From NCBI RefSeq assembly GCF_039852015.1, contig NZ_CP156626.1:2514249-2578248 (forward strand): a stretch of DNA of 64,000 nucleotides, read 5' to 3'. The notes below the pieces were generated by a model. That model saw only the letters and a list, made by a program, of their open reading frames with translations. It was not told the origin of the DNA and searched no databases. Made by a program: the position numbers and the translations under genes. Positions 24,355 to 32,894 of this stretch are shown piece after piece. The stretch comes from Robbsia sp. KACC 23696. GTDB lineage: Bacteria > Pseudomonadota > Gammaproteobacteria > Burkholderiales > Burkholderiaceae. How positions within the stretch are numbered: position 1 is the first letter of the stretch; each line of letters starts with the position of its first letter.

Positions 24355-25545
24355 TTAGACCGCCGCTGCCGCGATATCGGCCGGACTCACGATCGCGCCC
24401 ACGCTGCGGCCGCGTGAGCGACCCGAGCTCAGGTATTCGGCGATCGAATCCTGCGTCACCTCGCCGTGATACACGCCGTCGGCGTCGATCACCGGCAGCC
24501 AGGAAGCGTTGAACTCGTACATCCGCGAGAGCAGGATGCGCAGATGTTCGTCCGGCGTCGCCGTCGTCGTGAAAGGCTGCAGCATCGCTCCGATATCGCC
24601 GGTAGCGCGCGACGGATCCGCCACGGCCGCCCGCACGTCGCGACGGCGCACATACCCCAGGCCCTGCTGCTGGCCATCGGTGACCGTCAAGTAGCGTGAG
24701 TCGGCGTCGTCCATCATGGCCAGCGCCTGGAGCGCGCTGGTGCCCGGATTCGCCGTCAGCGGTTGCGTCGCCGCATCGCCGGCCTTAACCAGCAGCAGGC
24801 GCTTCAACGTGCTGTCCTGGCCCGTGAACTGGCTGACGAAGTCGTCCGCCGGATGCGCCAGCAACGTATCCGGATGATCGAGCTGCACCAGCTTGCCGGC
24901 GCGGAACACGGCGACCTTGTCGCCCAGCTTGATCGCCTCGTCGATATCGTGGCTGACCATGATCACGGTCTTCTTCAACTGACGCTGCATCTGGAAGAAT
25001 TCGTTCTGGATCGTCTCGCGATTGATCGGATCGACGGCGCCGAATGGCTCGTCCATCAGCAGGACTGGCGGATCGGCCGCCAAGGCACGGATCACGCCGA
25101 TGCGCTGCTGCTGACCGCCCGACAATTCGCGCGGATAACGCGACAGATAGCGGTTCGGATCGAGCGCCACCATCGACATCAATTCGCGCGCCCGTTCACG
25201 GCACCGCTTGCGATCCCAGCCCAACAGGCGCGGTACGACGGTGATATTTTCCTCGATCGTCATATTGGGGAACAGACCGATCTGCTGGATCACATAACCG
25301 ATATGACGGCGCAAGGTGACTTCGTCGACACCGGACGTGTCCTCGCCATTCACCAGCACGCGGCCCGATGTCGGCGTGATCAAGCGGTTGATCATCTTCA
25401 GCGTGGTCGTCTTGCCGCAGCCCGACGGGCCGAGGAACACGCAGATCTCCCCTTCCTCGACGCGCATGCTCACGGCATCGACGGCCTTGACCTCGGTGCC
25501 GTCCTTTTGTCGGAATGTCTTAGAAAGCTTGTCGAGTTCGATCAT
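24355..25545 (-). CDS. osmoprotectant (glycine betaine/choline type) ABC transporter ATP-binding protein
   Basis: This 396-residue ATPase energises the importer encoded by the three upstream genes. It has Walker A (GPSGCGKTT), signature LSGGQQQRIG, Walker B (VLLMDEPFG) and an H-loop (VSHDIDEA). Two C-terminal CBS domains (about 260-380) are diagnostic for the OpuCA/ProV/OsmV class, where they sense ionic strength or nucleotides. Its start overlaps the permease stop by 4 bases, so translation is coupled. It is the last gene of a four-gene operon running from about 28066 down to 24355. Confidence 0.92.
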   Translation of the reverse strand: MIELDKLSKTFRQKDGTEVKAVDAVSMRVEEGEICVFLGPSGCGKTTTLKMINRLITPTSGRVLVNGEDTSGVDEVTLRRHIGYVIQQIGLFPNMTIEENITVVPRLLGWDRKRCRERARELMSMVALDPNRYLSRYPRELSGGQQQRIGVIRALAADPPVLLMDEPFGAVDPINRETIQNEFFQMQRQLKKTVIMVSHDIDEAIKLGDKVAVFRAGKLVQLDHPDTLLAHPADDFVSQFTGQDSTLKRLLLVKAGDAATQPLTANPGTSALQALAMMDDADSRYLTVTDGQQQGLGYVRRRDVRAAVADPSRATGDIGAMLQPFTTTATPDEHLRILLSRMYEFNASWLPVIDADGVYHGEVTQDSIAEYLSSGRSRGRSVGAIVSPADIAAAAV

Positions 25546-26195
25546 GATCGTTGCATCCCCTTGGGCGTCAGTGCCCGTTGCAGTCGCGCCAACAGCAGGT
25601 CGGCCACGATGGCGAGCACGCTCACCAAGATAGCGCCCACGGCGACTTTCATCATATTGCTCTGGCTGATTGCGTGCAGGATCAACACGCCCAGCCCCCC
25701 GGCGCCGATCACGGCGGCGATCGTCATCACACCGATATTCATCACGACCGCGGTTCGCACGCCACTCAAGATACCCGGCACGGCCAGCGGCAGATCCACA
25801 TAGCGCAGACGCTGCCAGAAGGTCATGCCGATGCCGGTACCCGCTTCACGGATACCCGCGTCCACATTGTTCAAGGCGAGATAGGTGTTGCGCATGATCG
25901 GCAGCAGCGAGTACAGAAACACCGCGACCACGGCAGGCAAGGTACCGATGCCCTGCCCGATCAAGGAAAACACCGGGATCATCAAGCCGAACAGCGCGAT
26001 CGACGGTAACGTCAACAATACCGTACCGATCGCGAGCATCGACGAGGCAAGCCAACGGTGCCGGCTCATCATCACGCCCACCGGCACGCCGACGATGATC
26101 GCCGCGCCCACCGCCAGTCCCACCAACTCGATATGTTGCAGCGAGAGCCGCAACAAGTCAGGCCAATTGGCCTGCAGAAATTGAAATACCGTCAT
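25542..26195 (-). CDS. osmoprotectant ABC transporter permease (small subunit)
   Basis: This 217-residue inner-membrane permease has about five to six hydrophobic segments and the EAA-type cytoplasmic loop (REAGTGIGMTFWQRLRYVDLP). It resembles OpuCB/YehW. It sits 20 bases downstream of the substrate-binding protein and overlaps the ATPase gene by 4 bases. The system has two distinct permeases, as in E. coli yehZYXW and Salmonella osmU, so the two should form a heterodimer. The substrate is not fixed by sequence. Confidence 0.9.
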   Translation of the reverse strand: MTVFQFLQANWPDLLRLSLQHIELVGLAVGAAIIVGVPVGVMMSRHRWLASSMLAIGTVLLTLPSIALFGLMIPVFSLIGQGIGTLPAVVAVFLYSLLPIMRNTYLALNNVDAGIREAGTGIGMTFWQRLRYVDLPLAVPGILSGVRTAVVMNIGVMTIAAVIGAGGLGVLILHAISQSNMMKVAVGAILVSVLAIVADLLLARLQRALTPKGMQRS

Positions 26196-26215
26196 AGCCA
26201 GAACCTCGTTCGTCG

Positions 26216-27169
26216 TTACTGCGGCAGCAGGTGTTTGCTGACCAGAAAGTCATGTGCCACCTTGTCCACCGGCACCTGATCGATGTCGACCTGCTTGTTC
26301 AGCGCGGTCATCGTCGGCGTGTCCAACACCGCGGCCAACGCATTCAACTGCTTCTCCAACTGCGGATGCGCTTTCAATACGACGGTGCGCACCACGGGCG
26401 TCGCCTGATAGACAGGGAAATAATGCTTGTCGTCCGCCAGCACATGCAGCCCGAAACCGACCACGCGGCCATCCGTCGTGTAGACGACACCCGCTTCCAC
26501 CTGGCCGTTATGCAAGGCCGTATAGACAAGACCGGGATCCATCTGCTTCAGATCGCGACGCTTGAAGGGAATCCCGTACGCGGCGAGCATCGGCTTCAAA
26601 CCATCCGAGCGACCGGCGAATTCGGCATCCGAGGCAAACAGGTGTGCCTGCTTCGGCCGCGCGGCCATCCACGCCGCGTAGTCTGAAATCGATTTGATCG
26701 AGGGGTCTGCATGCGCCGGCAGCGCGATCGCATAGGTGTTGTTGATGCCCGACTCGTTCAACCAGGCCAGGCCCTGCTTCGCATCGAGCGATTTGACCCG
26801 TTGATAGGTCTCCTCCGGCGACAGCTTGTCGTTCACATGGTTGTACAGAATCAACGAGGTGCCTGTGTATTCCCAGACGACATCCAACTCCCCGTTGACC
26901 TGGGCCGAGCGCATCAGCGTGCTGCCCAGACCGTTTTTCAAGACCGTCTGATAGCCGAGCGCGGCCAGGTATTGCGACGTCAACGTGGACAGCACCAACT
27001 GCTCGGTAAAGTTCTTGCCCCCCACGACGATCCGACCGGAGTTGGCCTGTCCCGTCTGGGCATCGGCGGCCCGTGCCGGCACGCTGCCGAATGTCACGCA
27101 TGCCGCCAAGACCGTGGCACAAGCCGCGATCGTCCACTGCTTCATCGTTTTAACGTTCATTACCGTCAT
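26216..27169 (-). CDS. osmoprotectant ABC transporter substrate-binding protein
   Basis: This 317-residue periplasmic binding protein has an N-terminal signal peptide (hydrophobic core ~11-28, cleavage after VPARA) and an OpuAC-like domain. Typical motifs are VGGKNFTEQLVLSTLTSQYLA, DVVWEYTGTSLILYNH and GVVYTTDG. AAGGAG five bases before the ATG at 27169 sets the start. No lipobox is seen, so it is soluble in the periplasm. It resembles YehZ/OsmX; the ligand (glycine betaine, choline or a related quaternary amine) is inferred from the family only. Confidence 0.92.
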   Translation of the reverse strand: MTVMNVKTMKQWTIAACATVLAACVTFGSVPARAADAQTGQANSGRIVVGGKNFTEQLVLSTLTSQYLAALGYQTVLKNGLGSTLMRSAQVNGELDVVWEYTGTSLILYNHVNDKLSPEETYQRVKSLDAKQGLAWLNESGINNTYAIALPAHADPSIKSISDYAAWMAARPKQAHLFASDAEFAGRSDGLKPMLAAYGIPFKRRDLKQMDPGLVYTALHNGQVEAGVVYTTDGRVVGFGLHVLADDKHYFPVYQATPVVRTVVLKAHPQLEKQLNALAAVLDTPTMTALNKQVDIDQVPVDKVAHDFLVSKHLLPQ

Positions 27170-27178
27170 GCTGTCTCC

Positions 27179-28066
27179 TTATGCCCCCGCCTGATCCGAC
27201 AAACCGCGGCTGCGCAACACGGAACGGGCGATGGCGGCGACGATGCCATCCAATGCCAACGCCAGCACGGCGGTTGCCGCGGCGCCCAACAGCAATTGCG
27301 GCTGATTATTGAGATAGATACCCGGGAAAATCAGTGTGCCGAGACTGTCCGCGCCGATCAGAAATGCCAGCGGCGCCGTGCCGACATTGACCGCCAGTGC
27401 GGTCCGGAATCCCCCGAAAATCATCGGCAAGGCATTCGGCAATTCAACCTGGAACAACGATTGCCGCTTGGTCATGCCGATACCCTTCGCCGCTTCACGC
27501 AAGGACATCGGCACGCTACGCAGCCCTTCATACGTGTTGCGCGTGATCGGCAGCACCGACGCCAGCCACAGCGCGACGATGGCCGGGCCATCGCCGATAC
27601 CGAGCACCGCCAGAGCCAGCACCAGTACCGCCAAGGAAGGAATCGTGTTGCCGATATTGAAAATCTGCATCAGGCGTTCCGCGTAGCGGACCACGCCGGG
27701 CCTGCTCAGCAGCACGCCGGACGGGACGCCGGTCACGACCGCCCCCAGCATCGACCAGCCAACCAGTTGCAAATGCGCGCTCAGATCGAAGAGCAGTTCG
27801 CCGCGATAGGTCGCAAACGTCGCCGGGCCGATCCACCACGTCAGCAAGGCGACGATGAGCGCGGCAATGACGACGCGTCGCCACACCGCCGCGGACGAGA
27901 TGGCGCTCTCCCGAGCCTTGCCCGTCCCGGCGTCGCCACGGCCCGATGGGGCCGCCGCGGTAGCCAGGCCAGCCGAACGGTTCTGCGGCTCGCCTTGCCG
28001 GTTCTGGCTGGCCCGTGGCGCCGAGGACGTCGGATGGGATTGGCTAGCGATGTGGTTTGTTGTCAT
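27179..28066 (-). CDS. osmoprotectant ABC transporter permease (large subunit)
   Basis: This second permease, about 295 residues from the ATG at 28066, has one N-terminal transmembrane helix (VIAALIVALLTWWIG) after a polar Ser/Gln-rich leader of ~65 residues, then the BPD_transp_1 domain. That domain has the EAA loop EAAKGIGMTKRQSLFQVELP. It resembles YehY. The frame is open for another 100 codons upstream, but that stretch has no hydrophobic or conserved features and crosses a palindrome. The chosen start is preceded by GGGAA. It is first in the operon, 9 bases before the binding-protein gene. Confidence 0.88.
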   Translation of the reverse strand: MTTNHIASQSHPTSSAPRASQNRQGEPQNRSAGLATAAAPSGRGDAGTGKARESAISSAAVWRRVVIAALIVALLTWWIGPATFATYRGELLFDLSAHLQLVGWSMLGAVVTGVPSGVLLSRPGVVRYAERLMQIFNIGNTIPSLAVLVLALAVLGIGDGPAIVALWLASVLPITRNTYEGLRSVPMSLREAAKGIGMTKRQSLFQVELPNALPMIFGGFRTALAVNVGTAPLAFLIGADSLGTLIFPGIYLNNQPQLLLGAAATAVLALALDGIVAAIARSVLRSRGLSDQAGA

Positions 28067-29093
28067 GGTGTTTCCCAAAAGGCAAGGCTGGGCCCTTGTC
28101 CGGCAACGCATGGACAGCAGGCAGACCAACCGTCGGGTGCAAACGACGCACGCCGACGCCTGTGGACCCGAAAGCGAAATGGCAGGCATCGCGGATATCC
28201 GCGATGCACGAACATGACACCGAAGCAGCGTGTTCTTCAGAAACACGCACGCCGGCGCCAACCGAAGCGCGAAGACGAGTTCATCCCGTTTCGCACGACA
28301 GCGATAGACGTAATTGGAGGCCAAAAGGCGCTCCGTGCGGACGGTGTCTTTCATGACCGGCATTGCCGGCACAATCGACGGTGTTGTCTTGCAACACCGC
28401 TAAAACACAGTTACACGATGTCTCGCACGGAGGACGACGCCCTACGACAAGTGGGCGAAAGACACGAACCGTGCGTGCACTGGATTGATGATCCGACGCC
28501 ACCCTTCATTGGGTACGGCGTTGGACGAATAGGTCGATGATCACACTGGCGCGCGGCGAATCATCTGATTTATAAGACGAGATTCAGCCAGGAGAAACGG
28601 TTGGCGAGATTTTGGACCACAATCTTAATCGGCCAGCCCCTGCTGACCGCTACGCCTTCCGCCCCGCCACACAACGCACCGCCCCTCAAGGCGCGAGACC
28701 CAGATCGTCCATGCCATTCGCAGGGACGCCTCGGCCCCTTGCCTGGGGGCTTTGTCGGTCATGATGGAGCCGTCAACGAAGGCTTTGACCCCATTACCGA
28801 CAGAGGTTTTAAATGTTTGTGAAGCAAAACTATAGCAAATGATGATGCTTTTGTCCACCCACGAGGACGGACGCCGATGTCGCACACGAAAATAGCATGA
28901 AATCCAATCTATTATTTAATAAGCATTCCACATCAATTACCAGTCGATTCCATCCATTAGGAATACAGATGAAATATATCGGAAAACACTGCCACCGAAA
29001 CGGTCGCGAGCGGGGATCAATGGGGATTTTTTAAGGAAGAAAACGGACGCGCGCGGCGCGACTGCGACACGATGCCCTGCCCGGTGCACAGGA
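28067..29093. other. long non-coding stretch between the osmoprotectant operon and purF
   Basis: No gene is convincing here. The part nearest the operon carries the 22-bp palindrome (28186-28207), a GCGTGTT/AACACGC hairpin (28228-28248) and a perfect 8-bp hairpin CGGTGTTG/CAACACCG (28379-28399). From about 28800 to 29040 the base composition becomes markedly AT-rich, with runs such as TATTATTTAATAAG, unlike the surrounding GC-rich DNA. Short open frames in both directions have no recognisable motif. The stretch may be a decayed insertion, a regulatory region or an unrecognised small-RNA locus. Confidence 0.6.
28186..28207. promoter_or_regulatory. perfect 22-bp palindrome upstream of the osmoprotectant operon
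   Basis: An uninterrupted dyad with half-site GCATCGCGGAT followed by its exact reverse complement lies 119 bases upstream of the first permease ATG. Having no loop, it fits a dimeric repressor or activator operator better than a terminator. The binding protein is unknown. Confidence 0.5.
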
Positions 29094-29130
29094 AAATGAC
29101 AACGCCGGCGCGGTGTATACCGTGCCGGCG
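29094..29130 (-). terminator. rho-independent terminator of purF
   Basis: An 11-bp stem (CGCCGGCGCGG at 29103-29113 with CCGTGCCGGCG at 29120-29130, one G-U pair) lies 30 bases past the purF stop. Read on the minus strand it is followed by TTGTCATTTT. Confidence 0.65.
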
Positions 29131-29159
29131 TAGGATACCGCGGAGGCGACGTGCGCCTG

Positions 29160-30734
29160 CTATTCGCCAGCTAACTGCAGATGCAATTGCGAGCGGCCAT
29201 GGCCGTCGTCGCGACGCACCGTCGAGTGACGCGAATCGGGAGCGTCATCGTCGTCGTTCCGATCTTGCTGGGCCGACGGCGCCAGGCGAGCGCGCTCGAG
29301 TTCGTCCAGGTATTCGGACGTGATGTCACCGGTGATGTAGCAACCGTCGAAGCACGATGCATCGAAATTGCGCAATGCCGGATTGATATCGGCGACCGCC
29401 TGCTTCATATCCTCGACGTCCTGATAGATCAGTCCGTCCGCCCCGATCAACTCGGCCACTTCTTCGTGCGTGCGGCCGTGCGCGACGAGTTCGCCGCGTG
29501 TCGGCATATCGATGCCATAGACGTTCGGGAACTTCACCGGCGGCGCGGCCGACGCGAAGATCACCTTGTTCGCGCCGGCATCGCGCGCCATCTGAACGAT
29601 TTCATGGCTAGTGGTGCCGCGCACGATCGAGTCGTCGACGATCAAGACATTCTTGCCCTTGAACTCGACGCCCATCGCATTCAGCTTCTGACGCACCGAC
29701 TTCTTCCGCACCGCCTGCCCCGGCATGATGAAGGTCCGGCCGACATAGCGGTTCTTGAAGAAGCCTTCGCGGTATTCCACGCCGAGCTTGTTCGCCACCT
29801 GCATCGCAGCCGGCCGGCTCGAGTCCGGAATCGGCATCACGACGTCGATCGACCCCGCCGGCAGCGTCCGCTTGATCTTGTCGGCCAGGTAGTCGCCCAT
29901 GCGCAGACGAGCGTCGTACACCGGCACGCCATCCAGGACCGAATCCGGACGGGCCAGATACACGTACTCGAAGATGCAGGGATTCAGGCTCGGGTTCTCG
30001 GCGCACTGCTGAGAATGCAGTTGACCGTTCAGATCGATGAAGACCGCTTCACCCGGAGCCACGTCGCGCACGAAGGTGAAACCGATGCCTTCCAGCGCCA
30101 CCGATTCCGATGCCAGCATCCATTCCACGCCTTCCGGGCCATCGTTACGGCCCAGGCACAGCGGACGGATACCGTTCGGATCGCGGAATGCCAGCAGGCC
30201 GAAGCCCGCCACCAGGGCGACGATCGCATACGAGCCGCGCACACGGCGGTGCGTGCCGCTGACCGCCGTGAACAGCGCTTCCGGTTCCAGCGTATAGCCG
30301 TCGCTCGCCGTCTGCAGTTCGTGCGCGAACACGTTCAGCAGGACTTCGGTATCCGAACTGGTGTTGATGTGGCGACGATCGATCCGATACAGCTCGTCCT
30401 TCAGCTGCGTCGTATTCGTCACATTGCCGTTGTGCGCGAGAATGATGCCGTACGGCGCGTTCACGTAGAACGGTTGCGCTTCTTCTTCGCTACTGGCCGA
30501 ACCGGCCGTGGGATAGCGAACTTGTCCGATTCCGCTCGTGCCCGGCAGGCTACGCATATTCCGCGTACGGAACACGTCGCGCACCATGCCGTTGGCCTTG
30601 TGCATGTGAAACGTACGGCCGTTGAGGGTGGCGATACCAGCGGCATCCTGACCACGGTGCTGCAGCAGCAGCAGGCTGTCATAGATAAGCTGGTTGACCG
30701 GAGAATTCGACACTACGCCGACGATGCCGCACAT
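29160..30734 (-). CDS. purF: amidophosphoribosyltransferase
   Basis: PurF makes 5-phosphoribosylamine from PRPP and glutamine, the first committed step of purine synthesis. The start at 30734 is chosen so that Cys2 (MCGIVGVVS) becomes the N-terminal nucleophile of the Ntn glutaminase domain. The frame continues upstream but would bury this Cys. It has 524 residues: glutaminase domain ~2-240 (HRGQDAAG, HNGNVTN) and a PRTase domain with the PRPP loop VLIVDDSIVRGTT. There is no propeptide and no Fe-S cysteine set, as in the E. coli type. It follows cvpA after 285 bases, the usual cvpA-purF pairing. Confidence 0.97.
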   Translation of the reverse strand: MCGIVGVVSNSPVNQLIYDSLLLLQHRGQDAAGIATLNGRTFHMHKANGMVRDVFRTRNMRSLPGTSGIGQVRYPTAGSASSEEEAQPFYVNAPYGIILAHNGNVTNTTQLKDELYRIDRRHINTSSDTEVLLNVFAHELQTASDGYTLEPEALFTAVSGTHRRVRGSYAIVALVAGFGLLAFRDPNGIRPLCLGRNDGPEGVEWMLASESVALEGIGFTFVRDVAPGEAVFIDLNGQLHSQQCAENPSLNPCIFEYVYLARPDSVLDGVPVYDARLRMGDYLADKIKRTLPAGSIDVVMPIPDSSRPAAMQVANKLGVEYREGFFKNRYVGRTFIMPGQAVRKKSVRQKLNAMGVEFKGKNVLIVDDSIVRGTTSHEIVQMARDAGANKVIFASAAPPVKFPNVYGIDMPTRGELVAHGRTHEEVAELIGADGLIYQDVEDMKQAVADINPALRNFDASCFDGCYITGDITSEYLDELERARLAPSAQQDRNDDDDAPDSRHSTVRRDDGHGRSQLHLQLAGE

Positions 30735-31019
30735 GGCAGGAACCATCCATAAAATAAAAACCGACACACCGCTTCCGTCGCGCACGCTGCCGACCGCGCC
30801 TTGTGGGCGCCGTCGCGATCAACGACACACCAGCGACCGCCCGATGAAGACAGTGCACGCCGGAATACGGGACACATCCATTCAATTGACACAGTTCGGG
30901 ATCACACTACGCTCCCGGATTGTCTGGCCAACCGCACGACCGTTCGTACATTGCGATTCGCACCTTCCTTTCTCCGGCACCACCAGGGCCTGAAGTAGAT
31001 GGGCCCGCAACGCCCAATT

Positions 31020-31817
31020 TCAACGTTTCAGCAATCCGCTGATCTGAACCGGCAGCAGCGGCGCCACGCTGGCCACCGTCTGCGCCACATAAGGCCGCAG
31101 CATCGCCTGACGCCAGAACGCCGTTTTCGGCAGCTCCGTGAACTTTGCTGCCGCAAATAAAATGACGACGATGACCACGCCGCGTGCCAATCCGAACATC
31201 AGGCCCAGGCCGCGGTCTACCGCGCGCAGGCCGCCGATGTCGGTCAAGCGTCCAAGCAGCGCGCTCCCCACGGTACTAATCACCAGCACCGCCGCAGCGA
31301 TCACGATGAAGCCCACCGCCCACTGCGTCAATGCGCCACCCGGCCAATTCGCCGGCACGTAGGCGGCGGCCTTGTCTGCAAAGCGCGCGGCAACGATAAA
31401 GGCCACGATCCAGCCCACCAGCGCGAACAGCTCACTGACCAGTCCGCGCCAGGCACCGCGCAAGGCGGAGAGCAGAATCACCGCGATCACGACATAGTCG
31501 AAGGCCGTCAGCACCGTACCGGGCTGTGACGGCATCGCATCGACGTCCGATGCCGCCCACGATGTCGCGCTCGTCGACGCATAGTGCGGCGATGCCGCGG
31601 AAGACGCCGGCGCCTCCGAGGCCGCGGCCTGTGTCGACGAGGCCGGACGCATCATCCGGCTCGCCCAGTTCTGGGCGGCATCCAGCGACTGCGTGACCAC
31701 ACCCGACATCGCGTGCGTTGCGTCGGTGCCAGCAGCACGCGCGACATTGCCGACGTCGTGCGCCAGATCGTGCGCGTCGTCCGCCGTCCGCGATGCCGCC
31801 GCTTGCGTGTCAGGCAT
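31020..31817 (-). CDS. cvpA: CvpA family membrane protein with N-terminal extension
   Basis: CvpA is an inner-membrane protein linked to colicin V export and envelope homeostasis; its biochemical role is unsettled. The conserved part starts at about residue 100 (TVLTAFDYVVIAVILLSALR) and has four hydrophobic segments, as in the 160-residue family. The first ~95 residues are an Ala/Ser/Thr/Asp-rich extension without known motifs. The ATG at 31817 lies 5 bases after the dedD stop, which suggests coupling. An internal ATG at 31535 (MPSQPGTVL) would give a family-sized 171-residue protein but has no evident ribosome-binding site. It is co-oriented with dedD and purF. Confidence 0.85.
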   Translation of the reverse strand: MPDTQAAASRTADDAHDLAHDVGNVARAAGTDATHAMSGVVTQSLDAAQNWASRMMRPASSTQAAASEAPASSAASPHYASTSATSWAASDVDAMPSQPGTVLTAFDYVVIAVILLSALRGAWRGLVSELFALVGWIVAFIVAARFADKAAAYVPANWPGGALTQWAVGFIVIAAAVLVISTVGSALLGRLTDIGGLRAVDRGLGLMFGLARGVVIVVILFAAAKFTELPKTAFWRQAMLRPYVAQTVASVAPLLPVQISGLLKR

Positions 31818-31822
31818 CGGTG

Positions 31823-32821
31823 TCAGCGTCCGCCGCCGGCATCCGCCGTCTGTGCCAATCCGGCGAGCCGGACTTTTTGTACGGCGGCCTGCGCGGTCGT
31901 GCGATCGGCGAACGGTCCGGCGCGCAGCTGCGCCCGCACCGCGCCATCGGCGCCCTTATCGGTGTTCACGAAAGCCGGCACGCCGATACGCTTCAGCTTG
32001 CGCACCCATTCCTGTGCGCTGGCCGTGCTTTCGAAACTGCCCAATTGCACGACATAGCGTGCGCCGGGCGTGGCCGGCGTCGCCGGCAAGGCCGCGACGC
32101 GCGCTGCCAGATCACTGTCTGCAGCCGCGGTCGCCGCGACGCCACCGCTCGCACGCGTTCCGGATTTACTGGCAGAGGAGGTCCCGCCGTCGATCGCGCT
32201 GGACGCGCTGTCGAAGACTTCGGCGAAACGTTGCGACGTGGCACCGGCCGCGGACTTGGGCGCGGCGTTCCCGGCGTTCGGCGTGCTCGAGGTCGGCGAT
32301 TTGGCCGTCGCGGGCGGCACGGCGGGCGCATTGCCCGATGTCGGCGCGCTCCGGGCGGCATCGGTATTCGACGCGGCGGCCGCGACATCCTGATGCACGG
32401 CATCGGCGCCGCTATCGATCACCGCATTCGAGCGCGCGGCCGACGACGCGGTGCCCGCGCCCTGCCCTTGGTCCGGAATATCGATGGCGATATCGCCACT
32501 AGCCGGCTTCGGCGTCGCATCCAGAACCATCGGCAAGATGATCACGGCCGCCAGCACAAGCGCGATCGCGCCCACCAATCGGCGGCGCGCGCGTTGTTTT
32601 TCAGGCAAGGTGGGATCGAGCATCGCTTCCTGACCGACGCCCCGCGCACGGCGCGAGCGGCCGGCAGCGCGTTCGCTATCGCCCGCTCCGATGTCCAGTC
32701 CCGGCTCGAGTCGGCGCGACCGGCTATTAGTCGTGGACGCGCGACCGCGCCCGCCACCTTCGGTTCGACCCGACGTCGCCGACGATCCTGAACGCTTGCT
32801 GCCGAACGAAAAAATGCCCAT
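31823..32821 (-). CDS. dedD: DedD-like SPOR domain cell-division protein
   Basis: The 332-residue protein has a basic, Arg/Gly/Ser-rich cytoplasmic N-terminus and one transmembrane segment (82-100). A long Ala/Ser/Thr/Pro-rich periplasmic linker follows. It ends in a SPOR domain (about 255-325; YVVQLGSF, RAGPF) that binds denuded septal peptidoglycan. The start at 32821 (MGIFSFGSKRSG) matches Burkholderia DedD-type starts; the frame extends further upstream without support. It follows folC after 73 bases, in the conserved folC-dedD-cvpA-purF order. Confidence 0.88.
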   Translation of the reverse strand: MGIFSFGSKRSGSSATSGRTEGGGRGRASTTNSRSRRLEPGLDIGAGDSERAAGRSRRARGVGQEAMLDPTLPEKQRARRRLVGAIALVLAAVIILPMVLDATPKPASGDIAIDIPDQGQGAGTASSAARSNAVIDSGADAVHQDVAAAASNTDAARSAPTSGNAPAVPPATAKSPTSSTPNAGNAAPKSAAGATSQRFAEVFDSASSAIDGGTSSASKSGTRASGGVAATAAADSDLAARVAALPATPATPGARYVVQLGSFESTASAQEWVRKLKRIGVPAFVNTDKGADGAVRAQLRAGPFADRTTAQAAVQKVRLAGLAQTADAGGGR

Positions 32822-32894
32822 AAAACCCGGTTGAATCCTCGATTCCGGCAATGTGCGGCAGCGTCTTTCACAGTCGCCGCCGCGCCTGAGCACG

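Noticed and set aside
24317-24360. Three near-repeats of GCTTAGRCGG at the end of the osmoprotectant ATPase gene
   Set aside because: They are short and imperfect and partly cover the stop codon; too weak to call a repeat element.
28067-28372. 102-codon upstream extension of the first osmoprotectant permease
   Set aside because: It has no membrane or family features and runs through the 22-bp palindrome; it is more likely untranslated leader.
26711-28540. 609-codon open frame on the plus strand across the osmoprotectant genes
   Set aside because: It runs antisense to two recognised genes and shows no hydrophobic or catalytic motif.
28573-28579. ATAAGAC half-site resembling the GntR palindrome, 26 kb away
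   Set aside because: Only one half matches; the partner half is not symmetric, so it is likely chance.
28625-28885. 86-codon minus-strand open frame, considered as a transposase fragment
   Set aside because: There is no catalytic motif, terminal inverted repeat or target duplication; the evidence is too thin to call.
29181-30752. 523-codon open frame on the plus strand inside purF
   Set aside because: It is antisense to a complete PurF with an intact N-terminal Cys; no motif of its own.
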